Assembly (NCBI RefSeq): GCF_004212215.1
Contig: NZ_QVFV01000006.1
Coordinates: forward strand, 120,805 to 184,804
Length of the DNA: 64,000 nucleotides
Direction of reading: 5' to 3'
Origin: Leptolyngbya iicbica LK
GTDB taxonomy: Bacteria > Cyanobacteriota > Cyanobacteriia > Phormidesmidales > Phormidesmidaceae
The notes beneath the pieces were generated by a model. That model was not told the DNA's origin and did no database searches. It worked only from the letters and a program-made list of their open reading frames with translations. A program made the position numbers and the translations under genes. This document shows, piece by piece, positions 9,657 through 18,521 of this stretch; positions within the stretch are counted from its first letter, which is position 1, and each line of letters begins with the position of its first letter.

Positions 9657-10220
9657 ATGACTGGTTTAACGAATGCCCCCACCCCCAAATCGGCCCTGAT
9701 TGATGAACGATTCTGGCGCAATTTCATTCCCGTGCCCGCAGGCAATCGTTTTCAGTTAGGCGATCGCGCGCCTGACTTCACGCTGATCGAAGCGGGCACC
9801 CGCCAGCCCTACCGCCTCTCACAACATTGGGGCGAGCGTCCCGTGGTGCTGGAATTCACCCGCATCTTTACCGAACGGCACTACTGCCCCCTCTGCTTTC
9901 CCCATTTAGTAGCGATGAACGAGGCCTATGCCAAGTTTGCCGCAGCGGGAGCCCAGGTCATTTTGATTACGAGTACGACGCTAGCCCAAAGCCAGGTGGT
10001 CAAGACCGATCTCAACCTGCAGCCACCGCTCTTGTGCGATCCCTTTTGCGAAGTCTTTCGGCAATATGGGGCCGGGCAAGCGCTGGGAGCCCCGCTGTCA
10101 GCCCAGTTTGTGTTGGATAAGTATGGTCGCCTGCGCTATTGGCATCACTTTTCCTTTTTGGACTACAATGCCGAGCCTTTGCAGTTGCTCTATACCCTAT
10201 CGACCCTGCCCTCAGACTGA
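9657..10220 (+). CDS. AhpC/TSA-family redoxin (peroxiredoxin-like)
   Basis: A 187-residue thioredoxin-fold protein. It has the redoxin opening LGDRAPDFTLIEA, a central strand VVLEFTRIF, the cysteine pair in ERHYCPLCFPHL (about residues 78-81), and the C-terminal FVLDKYGRLRYWHHF strand. Such proteins reduce peroxides or disulfides in the cytoplasm. The CxxC arrangement is more like a thioredoxin-type or peroxiredoxin-like family than a classical 2-Cys peroxiredoxin with a distant resolving cysteine. A further cysteine pair occurs later (LLCDPFCEVF). It is monocistronic by layout, about 200 bp from its upstream neighbour. The fold is secure; the exact peroxidase activity is inference. Confidence 0.82.
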   Translation: MTGLTNAPTPKSALIDERFWRNFIPVPAGNRFQLGDRAPDFTLIEAGTRQPYRLSQHWGERPVVLEFTRIFTERHYCPLCFPHLVAMNEAYAKFAAAGAQVILITSTTLAQSQVVKTDLNLQPPLLCDPFCEVFRQYGAGQALGAPLSAQFVLDKYGRLRYWHHFSFLDYNAEPLQLLYTLSTLPSD

Positions 10221-10372
10221 TTGACCAGCTAGGCGGTGAGCCGACGGCACCATAAGGAGTCGTAACAAAGCTAGGGCAAATGGGGAAAAATTTGGCATTA
10301 TCTAGAGCATAGAGCGGCGGCATTGTGCGCCCGCCAGACTTGCTGCCAAGGTCAATTGCTTACTTGATTGCC

Positions 10373-10705
10373 ATGACTGAACCCGTTGAACCCATCGTTT
10401 TGCCCCCTGCTGAAAACCCTGAACAGGAAGGACAGTGGCTCAAAGCGACCCTACATGAATGGCTCAACACTGAGTTTCCGCCGGAAGCGGTCAACGCTGA
10501 CATTGCTGAGCGGGCCTCGCAAGTGTTTGTGCGCCAGCGCATGGAAGGCGAAAACGACCTGGGCTCACTGGTGCTAGCGGTGTTGACCGAAATGCAAGCC
10601 TTTGACTTTTCGAAAAGCTTTTATGGCGAGTTTGCGATCGCCAACGCCGTGAGTGACCTGCTGCTCGACAGCCTGGGCATTGACCACTGCTGCGGGGCCG
10701 GATAA
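10373..10705 (+). CDS. Conserved hypothetical protein
   Basis: A 110-residue acidic, soluble protein starting MTEPVEPIVLPPAENPEQ at the ATG at 10373. The frame is open upstream to 10325, but the extension looks non-coding. It is predicted mainly helical (LKATLHEWLNTEF, DIAERASQVFVRQRM, LGSLVLAVLTEM, FAIANAVSDLLLDSL) and ends with a Cys pair, DHCCGAG. I recognise the general look of a small cyanobacterial protein family but know no function for it. It has no membrane segment or signal peptide. It is convergent with the DUF565 gene 60 bp downstream. Confidence 0.7.
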   Translation: MTEPVEPIVLPPAENPEQEGQWLKATLHEWLNTEFPPEAVNADIAERASQVFVRQRMEGENDLGSLVLAVLTEMQAFDFSKSFYGEFAIANAVSDLLLDSLGIDHCCGAG

Positions 10706-10766
10706 GAAACCGACATCTCAAGCCTGGAGATTTCTGAGCGGTGACCTCCGGCTTGCCCGATCGCCG

Positions 10767-11108
10767 CTAGCTCCCCAGCTTAAAGGCTTCGACAAAGAGG
10801 CTGTAAGTGAGGCCAATTTTGAGGGCATTCATCACCTCTAGCGTCAGGCTAGTGCGCTGGACTGGGGGGCGTGACGGACGCCGATAAACCAGCCAGCTAA
10901 TCAACTCCACCAGGCCCAGCAAAATCGCGGAGACAACGACATCGAGCTTGGCCGCTTGACCCGCGATCGAAGAAATCGCAATGCCAAAAAAGTTGCCAAA
11001 CAGCAGGCCAATAATTACCAGTGACAGCCGTCGCCACGGGTTAAAGACCCAACGGCCAAATTGGTTAGAGGCAGATGAAACCAGAGTAGAGAGGCGGGTG
11101 CGCTGCAT
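10767..11108 (-). CDS. DUF565 (Ycf20-like) membrane protein
   Basis: A 113-residue protein with the ATG at 11108 (MQRTRLSTLV). It has two hydrophobic segments, LSLVIIGLLFGNFFGIAIS and the VVVSAILLGLVELISWLVY stretch, separated by a short polar loop. This matches DUF565, the family of plastid Ycf20, whose Arabidopsis relatives affect non-photochemical quenching; the bacterial role is unclear. It begins 5 bp after the end of the RDD/pentapeptide gene, so the two are almost certainly one transcript. A longer in-frame start at 11165 would overlap that gene and is unlikely. Confidence 0.78.
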   Translation of the reverse strand: MQRTRLSTLVSSASNQFGRWVFNPWRRLSLVIIGLLFGNFFGIAISSIAGQAAKLDVVVSAILLGLVELISWLVYRRPSRPPVQRTSLTLEVMNALKIGLTYSLFVEAFKLGS

Positions 11109-11113
11109 GGCAG

Positions 11114-13357
11114 TTAAGGAGGAGACAATGAGCCACAGGCCGGATGGAGACCCCCTTGGGCACAAATAAAGGCCAGCTGCTCTGGGGATAAATTTAACCC
11201 CCGGCTAAAGTCTACCCCAGCGTACTGATTACCGGGCGTCAACTCGGGCGCGGCTGCCACAAACCCATCCCCGGTAGTTGGGGCCGCATTGGGGGTCGTC
11301 AAAATAGCCCCCGCAAAATCGGTTTGGTCGATGATGGCCCCCTGTAGCCAAGCCCCTCGCAGGTCGGCATCGCGGAAACTCGTGCCCGTGAGGTCGGTGG
11401 CCTGGAGATTGGCATCTTGCAGGGCGGCCCCAGTGAAATCGGCAGCCGCCAGGGTGGTCTGGCTCAGGTCGGCACTATTGAGTTGGGCCGCGATCGCCGT
11501 TACCCCCTGGAGATTGGCCCCGGTGAGTTGGGCTCCTGCCGCATTCACTTCGGCGAGTCGCGCCCCCGCCAAGTCAGCATCCAACAATTGAGCTTCCGTC
11601 AAATCTGCCTTTGACAGTCGCGCTTCCGTGAGGGTGGCTTGGTCGAGCACGGCTTGAATGAGACTGGCATGTTCTAAATTGGCCCGACTGAGATTAGCCA
11701 GGGTGAGATTAGCCTGGTTGAAATTCACCCGCACAAGGCCACTGCCCACCAAGCACCCCAGAGTGAGGTCAGCGCCCGCCAGGTTGGCGTGGCTCAGGTC
11801 AGCCCCGCTCAAGTCGGTCGTGCGATCGTCGTAAGTGTCGGGATAACTATCGGGCCCGGGACTGTAGAACTTAGCCCCTTGAAATTGCGCCCCGGACAAA
11901 ATCGCCCCTTGCCACTGGGTATGAGCTAGCGATTGGTTTTTGAGCACGAGCTGAAAGTCGCCTTGCCCCTCAGTGACAAATCCCAGATTCATCCGACTAA
12001 AGTCCAGCGGCTCTGGGTGTTCCGCAGTTTCTAACAGCAGCAATTTGGTAATGATGCGGTTGACTGTTTGCAGGCGAATAATAGTGGTGCGTCGCATCGC
12101 CGGATCGCTTTGCATAGCCAGGTCGGCAGCGAGCCCTTGGTTGAGCCGCCGCAAAGCCGGAAATGCCGCCGCCCCTCGGGCTACGAGGGCTTGTTGCAAC
12201 GCATCGAGCCACAGGGGATCGTTGGTCTGGGCAATCAGGTCGACCAGTAAGGGCGTGACGCGATCGTCGGGCAGGTTGCCGAGGGCGAGCACTGCGGCAC
12301 GCCGGGCTTCAGCATCGAGTTCAGGATTGGTCAGCGTCGACACCAGATCGGTATACAACATCTCATCTGCCGACGGCGTGGTAGAAATGGCCGGGCGACC
12401 CAGTAAAAAATAGCCGCTGATGCCAGCCAGGCCCCCCAGCGTCAACAGCAGGCCCAGCCCCATGCCCAGCTTCGGCAGGGTGAGATCTTTGCCGCGCCAC
12501 CGTGCCCCATCAGGATTGATGACAACGGCGGTGGGGCCAACCGTTTGCAACCAGTCGGAAGCACGACCCAGCCCCAGCGGCACTTTGGCCTCGGCCTGCC
12601 ACAGGGTCGAAAGATGAATCATCGCACCCGTCCGCTCGTCAATGACGCAGGTGCCCGCTAACCAGTCATGCCAGGCGCGGCGGGGGCGATTGCCCAAACC
12701 GGTCAAACTCTCGGCGAGGAGAGCCGCACCGCTGAGCCCCACCAATACGCCCACCACGGGAAACGCGCCGCTGAGGTGCCACACCGCATAGGCGATCGCG
12801 AGGGGACTGCCCCATTTACCCACCGCTTCCCGAATGAACGCCCGACCGATGCCGGGAGATTGTCCCTCTAGGGTCAGCACTTGCAAGCCCAGCCAGCGCT
12901 TGGGCCAACTGCTGCCCGATCGCCCGACCATATAAATGTGTCCCGCCGCCAGCAGCACGGGCAATCCGAGGGCCGCCGACCAGCACAAATTCGTCAGCGG
13001 GGGCACTTGAGTGGGCAGCGATCGCGGCGACAATCCCAACGCTTTGGCGCCCTGCTGCTGCACGGCTTGGAGCGGGGCGGCCAATTCGGTTTGGGAGGCT
13101 GCGGTCGGTTGTTGTTGGGCGCGTTGGTTCACCACCTGGCCCAAATAAAACGGCCCCACCACGCTGCCGGCCAACACCGCAATCTCTAAGCTCCAGGCCA
13201 GCAAGCGTCGCCCCACAGTGGGCAGCATGGGAGCCACTACGAGGGTCGGAGGGACAGGTTTTGGCGGCGGCCGGTGCGATCGCGGCGTGGCGGCACTGTC
13301 CTCAGCGGCAGAGTGAGCAGCGGAATCATGATCAGGTCGTCGGGATGAAGCACTCAT
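11114..13357 (-). CDS. RDD-domain, HEAT-like, pentapeptide-repeat fusion protein
   Basis: A 747-residue modular protein. After a polar, proline-rich N-terminus, residues about 50-245 form an RDD-type membrane domain with several hydrophobic helices (LLAWSLEIAVLAGSVVGPF and others). A further helix lies near 300-325 (LGLLLTLGGLAGISGYFLLG). A HEAT-like segment follows (about 335-420: LDAEARRAAVLALGNLPDD). A long pentapeptide beta-helix runs from about 450 to 700, made of A(N/D)L-type units such as ADLTGTSFRDADLRGAWLQG. The design puts a right-handed beta-helix and a helical solenoid on one side of a membrane anchor. The function is unknown; pentapeptide proteins in cyanobacteria are abundant and mostly uncharacterised. 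It heads an operon with the DUF565 gene. Confidence 0.85.
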   Translation of the reverse strand: MSASSRRPDHDSAAHSAAEDSAATPRSHRPPPKPVPPTLVVAPMLPTVGRRLLAWSLEIAVLAGSVVGPFYLGQVVNQRAQQQPTAASQTELAAPLQAVQQQGAKALGLSPRSLPTQVPPLTNLCWSAALGLPVLLAAGHIYMVGRSGSSWPKRWLGLQVLTLEGQSPGIGRAFIREAVGKWGSPLAIAYAVWHLSGAFPVVGVLVGLSGAALLAESLTGLGNRPRRAWHDWLAGTCVIDERTGAMIHLSTLWQAEAKVPLGLGRASDWLQTVGPTAVVINPDGARWRGKDLTLPKLGMGLGLLLTLGGLAGISGYFLLGRPAISTTPSADEMLYTDLVSTLTNPELDAEARRAAVLALGNLPDDRVTPLLVDLIAQTNDPLWLDALQQALVARGAAAFPALRRLNQGLAADLAMQSDPAMRRTTIIRLQTVNRIITKLLLLETAEHPEPLDFSRMNLGFVTEGQGDFQLVLKNQSLAHTQWQGAILSGAQFQGAKFYSPGPDSYPDTYDDRTTDLSGADLSHANLAGADLTLGCLVGSGLVRVNFNQANLTLANLSRANLEHASLIQAVLDQATLTEARLSKADLTEAQLLDADLAGARLAEVNAAGAQLTGANLQGVTAIAAQLNSADLSQTTLAAADFTGAALQDANLQATDLTGTSFRDADLRGAWLQGAIIDQTDFAGAILTTPNAAPTTGDGFVAAAPELTPGNQYAGVDFSRGLNLSPEQLAFICAQGGLHPACGSLSPP

Positions 13358-13752
13358 AATCGACCAAGGCGGGCACTATGCCTCCTGTTTTACCACCGTT
13401 GCCGCGATCGCAACGCCAAATTGCGCGACTTGTAAAAAAACTGCCGGAACGGCGATGTTTTTGCAATTCTCAGACTCTAAGGAATCAGGATTTTTAAAAT
13501 CCAAGTTTTGTCGGGCAGACATCTTGCCTGCGCTTGAACAGCCGAGACGGCTGTTCACACTTAATTTAATTCCAATTCCTTAGAAGATCTTCAGCAACAA
13601 AAATACCCAGCTGCGGTGCATTACGGCGTTTATGACACCCGACGAATGGGTAATTTTTTCGGAGTTCTCCTGAATGCAGTGGTGAACCTTTCAGCTTGAG
13701 CTTGATTGCGCTACCCCAGCACCGCCGCCTAATTCGAGGCATCAACCGCTCG
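13358..13752. other. Intergenic region containing a dispersed repeat
   Basis: This 395-bp gap separates the RDD/pentapeptide gene from the 3' end of the barrel-like gene; both are on the minus strand. It holds the partial repeat at 13509-13562. A 60-codon minus-strand frame (13376-13558) runs through that repeat and is not a credible gene. Confidence 0.5.
13509..13562 (+). repeat. Dispersed two-hairpin repeat, partial copy
   Basis: TGTCGGGCAG...TTGCCTGC (13509-13531) is followed by the palindrome GAACAGCCG, AGA, CGGCTGTTC (13536-13556) and CACACTT. The reverse complement of 63472-63526 has the same order of parts. Relative to the other two copies, both arms of the palindrome changed together (GGACAG to GAACAG, CTGTCC to CTGTTC), so base-pairing is preserved. 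The 36-bp second block of the long copies is absent here. Confidence 0.8.
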
Positions 13753-15042
13753 CTAGAAAATTGGCACCGTCGCGTTGATGCTCAGCCCAAAAAACGTGTC
13801 GTCAAAAGTGATGCGGCTCTCAGAAGAACGGCCATTGCTCAGTCCGCCAAACAAAGACAGCCGCACTTCTGGCGTGATGGCATAACGCAGCTGGCCCGTC
13901 AGGCGCTGATACGTCTCGTGGCGTGACTGTTGCGTAAAGTCGGAAATCGTGAGGCGATAGCCAATCCCGGTATCCCATTGCGAATTGATTTCATAATTCA
14001 AGGTCGCCCCGACTGAGTTCAGCACATTACTGAAGCGTTCAGGATCGCTAAAAAAGATCTGACCCTGGTAGTAGCTATCCAGCGTCAGTTGCGGCGTCAA
14101 GCGATCGCGGCGGCCAAGGGTCAGGTCGATCCCGGTATTGGTAAAAAACTGCTCGGAAAATCCCTCCTCATACAGCAGCTGGTGACTCAGACTCAACTCG
14201 CCATAGGCATTGGCCGACAAGCGCTGGCGAATGCCCGCTTGAAACCGCACCTCGTCATAATTCGAGGCCGTTTGCTCTTGATAGCGAAACAGGGTCGTCC
14301 GTGCCGACAATAGCAACCCCGTATCAGGCCCTAAGGTGGGAAACGCCAAGATACTGATACCAGGGCGCACGAGTTGGTCCCCAAATCGTCCTTGTATCGG
14401 ATCTTCGAACAAAAAGATATTGTCACTACTCGACGCAGCCACAAACGTCGACAAATAGGCGAGCGGGCTACGCGGCGTCGGGGGCGCGATCTGACGCAGT
14501 TCTAAAATGCCTAACTCCGGATCTTGCAGCGGGCTCCGCAGTTGAATGACGCCTAATTCATCATCACGGCTAACCTGGCCCACCTGGATCACGCCCAACT
14601 CGGGATCACTCGGTAGCTCGGCGACTGTGGCGTCATCCGGCATCAGCGGCTTAGCGCCAGGCCGCACGCTGGACTGGGTGCGTGAGAGATGCCGCGAGGG
14701 TCGCACCGGAGCGGCCTCCGGCACCGCTAGAAAGTCACTCAGCAGGGGAGCCGCACTTTTAGGGACTTTCTTAAAGTCGTTCTGAGATTTGGCCGGAGGG
14801 CTGACATCCGCCAGAGCACTCTGAGCGATCGCTCGATTGCGGGCGCTTGGTGGGTCTGCTCCCAATACCTCGGAGGTTCGTGACGCACTAGCAGGCGCGG
14901 CGAGCCTGCCCTCGCTCTCAGTCCCCAATTTCAGAAGCTGTTTGTGAGGAGCGTCAAATGACTTTGCCTGCACCGGGGCGATCGGCACCGCCAGCGCTAA
15001 AAGCAACCAATAGAGCCGCTGAGCCCTCAACAAACAATCCAT
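13753..15042 (-). CDS. Outer-membrane beta-barrel-like protein with DPELG repeats
   Basis: A 429-residue exported protein. The ATG at 15042 gives a clear signal peptide (YWLLLALAVPIAPVQA, cleaved near residue 26). An earlier in-frame GTG at 15066 would spoil it. A low-complexity linker follows, with three copies of a DPELGVIQ-like motif (DPELGVIQVG, DDELGVIQLR, DPELGILELR; about residues 145-180). The last 245 residues consist of alternating-polarity strands and end in a terminal phenylalanine (NATVPIF), as expected for a beta-barrel recognised by the BAM machinery. It is divergently arranged with a FecR-domain gene, with another FecR paralogue beyond, so the three may form one envelope system. 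The exact function is unknown. Confidence 0.72.
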   Translation of the reverse strand: MDCLLRAQRLYWLLLALAVPIAPVQAKSFDAPHKQLLKLGTESEGRLAAPASASRTSEVLGADPPSARNRAIAQSALADVSPPAKSQNDFKKVPKSAAPLLSDFLAVPEAAPVRPSRHLSRTQSSVRPGAKPLMPDDATVAELPSDPELGVIQVGQVSRDDELGVIQLRSPLQDPELGILELRQIAPPTPRSPLAYLSTFVAASSSDNIFLFEDPIQGRFGDQLVRPGISILAFPTLGPDTGLLLSARTTLFRYQEQTASNYDEVRFQAGIRQRLSANAYGELSLSHQLLYEEGFSEQFFTNTGIDLTLGRRDRLTPQLTLDSYYQGQIFFSDPERFSNVLNSVGATLNYEINSQWDTGIGYRLTISDFTQQSRHETYQRLTGQLRYAITPEVRLSLFGGLSNGRSSESRITFDDTFFGLSINATVPIF

Positions 15043-15345
15043 ATCGCTGACCAGTGGTAGCTTCACAAGACCAAGAAAATCGTGGGAACTGCTGAATTTA
15101 GAACGTGCTGCCTATGCCAAAACCGGCGATCGCCCCCTGCCATTGCGACTGTTCAGCCAGGATAAATCATCCATCTCGTCTGCCCTGACAGTAGCCCCCC
15201 TCAAACTCATCACCAAATACCAACAACCTAAAGGGAACACACGGTGAGTTGCCATTGATTCACCGACTTACAAGCTCACTGACGATTGACTCCAGTTAAC
15301 AGTGCCAGAATTGATGAGATTAAAATATGTAGAGACTGAATGTAG
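15043..15345. other. Divergent intergenic region, barrel gene and first FecR gene
   Basis: This 303-bp region must contain divergent promoters for the barrel-like gene and the first FecR-domain gene. I found no repeat, hairpin or recognisable operator in it. Confidence 0.4.
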
Positions 15346-16533
15346 ATGCCCATGCGCCAATATCACCCCCAATGGTCCAGACTGGCAAGTCTCATCGGCG
15401 TCTTTGCAGCCATTGCCAGTCCGGTTTTAGCACAAGCTGAAGTACCCCTCACCCATGGCACCGTCCAGACCTTTCGCAACCGGGTCGAGTTGCAACTGCA
15501 AGGGGGGTTGGTGCGGCCCGTGCGCGACCAAGATCGGCTGGGCTTTGGCGATGCCCTTCGAACCAATTTGGCGTCTCAAGCAGATTTACAACTCAGTGAT
15601 GGTTCATTTATCCGCTTAGGCGAGCTGACCACCTTTTGGGTCATACCCAATACGCGCAACCTGTGGCTGGCCCAAGGCACTGGCTTGATCTCGTTAGCGC
15701 CCGATGGGGGCAGCACTCAGATAGAGACGCCCAATGCCATTGCCCAAACCCAAGGGGCGACAGTCGTGATACGACACGTCCAAGGACCCGACGCCGACGC
15801 CCCAGCAGCCCTCCCCGGCAGCGAAGCCACGCTACTGAGTGATACAGGGCGAACTGCTGTCATGGTGCTGGCAGACCCTAAACGCCAGGGGGTGCAAGTG
15901 AGTCTGCGCGACGCTCGCCGCGTTGAGCTCACCACCGGACAAATGGCGATCGTGGATGGTGACAGCCTCTATCTATTCGCCTTCAACCGCGACCTCTTTT
16001 ACGAAACCAGTGCCTTAGTTCAGGGCTTGCCAGCGTCAGTGACGCCCCCCGACACGACCACCGCTGCGCCCCCACCCACCAACGATCCCGCCGCTGCGTC
16101 CGCCGCCTTTACGGGTGAATATTGGCTTGACCCTCGGTTTTTATCGCCGGAGGCAGATCGCACCGCTGAAAGTGGCTGGCTGTTTCCAGCCAATCCTCAG
16201 CCTGCGGCACCAGACGTCCCCCTTTCAGAGACGCAGACTGACAGTGCAGCCCCCGAAGTGCCGAGTCCGTCTGAACCGACGATGGCTGATCCCGACCCCC
16301 TTCGAGAGACCACACACAATGACTTAACGGTTGAAGATGAGCTAATGCCTGCCTCGCCTGTGCCACCGGCTACCGACGAAGCTCTGCCAGCTCCCGGCCA
16401 AGCCAATACAGAAAGCCTCGATCTCCCAGCAGGTGTCATTGAGCCGCCGTCTGAGCCCTCGGCACCCGAGCCACCCACCGCCGACCCGCCACCCGCGATC
16501 GCCGATCCTCCGCCTACAGAGGGCACTCCCTAA
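15346..16533 (+). CDS. Secreted FecR-domain protein, paralogue 1
   Basis: A 395-residue exported protein. The signal peptide (LASLIGVFAAIASPVLAQA) ends near residue 32. A FecR-like domain (about 33-220) contains ADLQLSDGSFIRLGELTTFW, IPNTRNLWLAQGTGLI and the strand pattern of ligand-sensing FecR folds. The rest is a long Pro/Ala/Glu-rich disordered tail. Classical FecR passes iron-siderophore signals to a sigma factor, but this protein has no membrane helix and no adjacent sigma gene, so that role should not be assumed. Two ATGs lie two codons apart (15346 and 15352). It is divergent from the barrel-like gene and closely similar to the FecR gene that follows. Confidence 0.8.
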   Translation: MPMRQYHPQWSRLASLIGVFAAIASPVLAQAEVPLTHGTVQTFRNRVELQLQGGLVRPVRDQDRLGFGDALRTNLASQADLQLSDGSFIRLGELTTFWVIPNTRNLWLAQGTGLISLAPDGGSTQIETPNAIAQTQGATVVIRHVQGPDADAPAALPGSEATLLSDTGRTAVMVLADPKRQGVQVSLRDARRVELTTGQMAIVDGDSLYLFAFNRDLFYETSALVQGLPASVTPPDTTTAAPPPTNDPAAASAAFTGEYWLDPRFLSPEADRTAESGWLFPANPQPAAPDVPLSETQTDSAAPEVPSPSEPTMADPDPLRETTHNDLTVEDELMPASPVPPATDEALPAPGQANTESLDLPAGVIEPPSEPSAPEPPTADPPPAIADPPPTEGTP

Positions 16534-17153
16534 CGACGTCAGTCATCGACCGGACGGCCCGACGACGAGAGGCTAGCATCCCCACTATCTGACCAACGTA
16601 AATTGGACGCTCAGCGATCGCGCCATCACGCAAGGCCGCATCGACCCGCCCAAGCCGCCAGACTGTTACGAAACATGGAGTTTTCTGACAATGCTGTCGC
16701 GGCTCCATAAAGGCATCACATGCCAATGCAGAAGTGGTGGACGATGCTGGATCCTCAAGCTTAAGACCACCGCGATCGCAAGGCATTTGCCCTAAAGAAC
16801 TGTGAAGTTTTTACGAAGATATCCTGAGCCTATGTGAACAAACGAGTAAGCGCGAGTAGGTTATAGTTGTAATTACTGAGACCCTTACGTAAGCTTGAAC
16901 GTTTTCTAGCGGGTTCTAGATAACAGTTTGTAAAGTTTTGGCAAGGCTGCTTAGTGATTCATCGTCAGAAGTATGACGATTTCGTGTTCCCGTCCGTTTT
17001 GTATCCACCATCTGTAGATAGACATCAATAGAAACTCTGTCTTTGGGTGTTTGTCTGGGCTTAGTCAAGAGTTGAATCTGGTTCAAGAGAGTCTTCGGCT
17101 CAGAAATTGATTCTGTAGCGCGAACGCCTCTCGGTTGTCTAGAACTGGTGATT
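16534..17153. other. Intergenic region between the two FecR genes
   Basis: This 620-bp stretch has no convincing gene. Minus-strand frames at 16514-16786 and 16916-17227 have unconvincing translations and overlap the flanking genes. The right half is AT-richer and may contain the promoter of the second FecR gene, but I could not assign boxes. A relic of a lost gene cannot be excluded. Confidence 0.45.
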
Positions 17154-18521
17154 ATGAATCGCTTTTTCCGAATGTCATCACTCCAGTTAGTGGGCTGGCC
17201 TAGTCTAGTATTGGGCTTACTCGGCATATTGAGCGCCGCATCGCCCGCCCAAGGGCAGGTTCCCCTGACTCGTGCCGACGTCGAGTCACTTTATAATCAG
17301 GTCGAGTTTATTCCAGAGGGGCAGACTGCTCGCCCGGCCCGACTGAGTGATTGGTTAGCGGTGGGTGATGCCTTGCGCACGGCACTCGGAGCCAGAGCCG
17401 AACTCCGCTTCAACGACGGTTCTCTAGCCCGGGTCGGTGAGCGAGCCACTTTTTGGTTTGTGCCCAATACCCGTGACTTTCGCCTCTCCAATGGGACTGC
17501 CCTCTTTCTCATTCCCCCCGATCGCGGCCCGAGCAATATCCGCACCCCGAGCGCGGTGACTGGCATTCAAGGGACTGCTCTGGTTGTTCGCCACATTCCT
17601 CATCAGGCGTGTGACGCGGCTGAACCTTCGGTCAATGAATTGACTTGCCCAGGACGAACGGTGGTGATGGTCTTAACCAACAGTCCCAAAGGGCCGGTGG
17701 AAGTGACTGCCAGTAATGGCAACTCGGCCTTCTTGTCAGCCGGTGATTTAGCGGTTGTGGAAAATGGCGATATCCAGGTAATGGAGTTCAACCTCCAGCT
17801 GTTTTACGATACGAGTCCACTGGTATCAGGGTTAGAGCTCGATAATCCCAACTTTGAGGGCACGGGTTTGCCGACGGATCCGGTGCGGCAAGAGACCTGG
17901 GAAGGGCTGCAATCCCAGACTGATTTCAATGGCAGTTACCTGCTCAACCCCAGTGTGGTGGCTTTAAATGCGCAGCTAGGGACGACGGTGAGTTGGCTTT
18001 TACCCGCTGATGGGGGCGACTCACCGACCTTTGCCAATGACACCGCAGCGACGCCTCTAAGTGCTTTAGAAAGCCTTGAGAATACTGCCATCGTCCAGAA
18101 TCCTGTTAGGCAATCACTGATGTCTACTTGGCCGCCCCGTACGGTACCAGGCTTAGAGGTGCCCCAGGCGTCTGTGCCGGGTGTTGTGATACCGACAGGA
18201 CCTAGCTCACAACCGGCGGGAGTGATTCGTCCCGTCATTCCTAATGTCGGTGGGCCGGGGCCAATCGGGCCACCCAGCCGAGAACCAGGCGTCGTCACAG
18301 GCGGGCCACCGGTTGGAGTACCACCAGTAGAGCAACCGGTTGGAGTGCCCCCAGTAGAGCAACCGGGCGGCGGACCGCCTCCAGAGTTTCCTGGTGCACC
18401 CGAGGAATTCCCTGGCGCGCCAGAGGAGTTTCCGGCTGGGCCAAACGATGATCCGCCCGAGGTGCCAGACCCAGGAGACAACGGCCCAGAATTAGAAGTG
18501 CCCTTTGATCCTGCGGGCTAG
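17154..18521 (+). CDS. Secreted FecR-domain protein, paralogue 2
   Basis: A 455-residue exported protein from the ATG at 17154 (MNRFFRMSSLQ); a GTG two codons upstream is in frame. The signal peptide ends at about residue 34 (LSAASPAQG). The FecR-like domain parallels paralogue 1 closely: RPARLSDWLAVGDALRTALG, ELRFNDGSLARVGERATFWF, VPNTRDFRLSNGTALFLI, and IRTPSAVTGIQGTALVVRHI. The last 130 residues are Pro/Gly-rich and contain short tandem repeats (VGVPPVEQP twice, FPGAPEE twice). The pair looks like a tandem duplication whose tails have diverged. The function is unknown; an envelope role with the neighbouring barrel-like protein is inference. Confidence 0.8.
   Translation: MNRFFRMSSLQLVGWPSLVLGLLGILSAASPAQGQVPLTRADVESLYNQVEFIPEGQTARPARLSDWLAVGDALRTALGARAELRFNDGSLARVGERATFWFVPNTRDFRLSNGTALFLIPPDRGPSNIRTPSAVTGIQGTALVVRHIPHQACDAAEPSVNELTCPGRTVVMVLTNSPKGPVEVTASNGNSAFLSAGDLAVVENGDIQVMEFNLQLFYDTSPLVSGLELDNPNFEGTGLPTDPVRQETWEGLQSQTDFNGSYLLNPSVVALNAQLGTTVSWLLPADGGDSPTFANDTAATPLSALESLENTAIVQNPVRQSLMSTWPPRTVPGLEVPQASVPGVVIPTGPSSQPAGVIRPVIPNVGGPGPIGPPSREPGVVTGGPPVGVPPVEQPVGVPPVEQPGGGPPPEFPGAPEEFPGAPEEFPAGPNDDPPEVPDPGDNGPELEVPFDPAG
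18309..18362 (+). repeat. 27-bp tandem repeat inside FecR paralogue 2
   Basis: Two near-identical 27-bp units (CCGGTTGGAGTACCACCAGT... at 18309 and CCGGTTGGAGTGCCCCCAGT... at 18336) encode the doubled VGVPPVEQP segment. The unit is in frame, so copy number could change without breaking the protein. Confidence 0.8.

Noticed and set aside
13376-13558. 60-codon minus-strand frame
   Set aside because: It runs through a dispersed hairpin repeat, and its open length is probably accidental.
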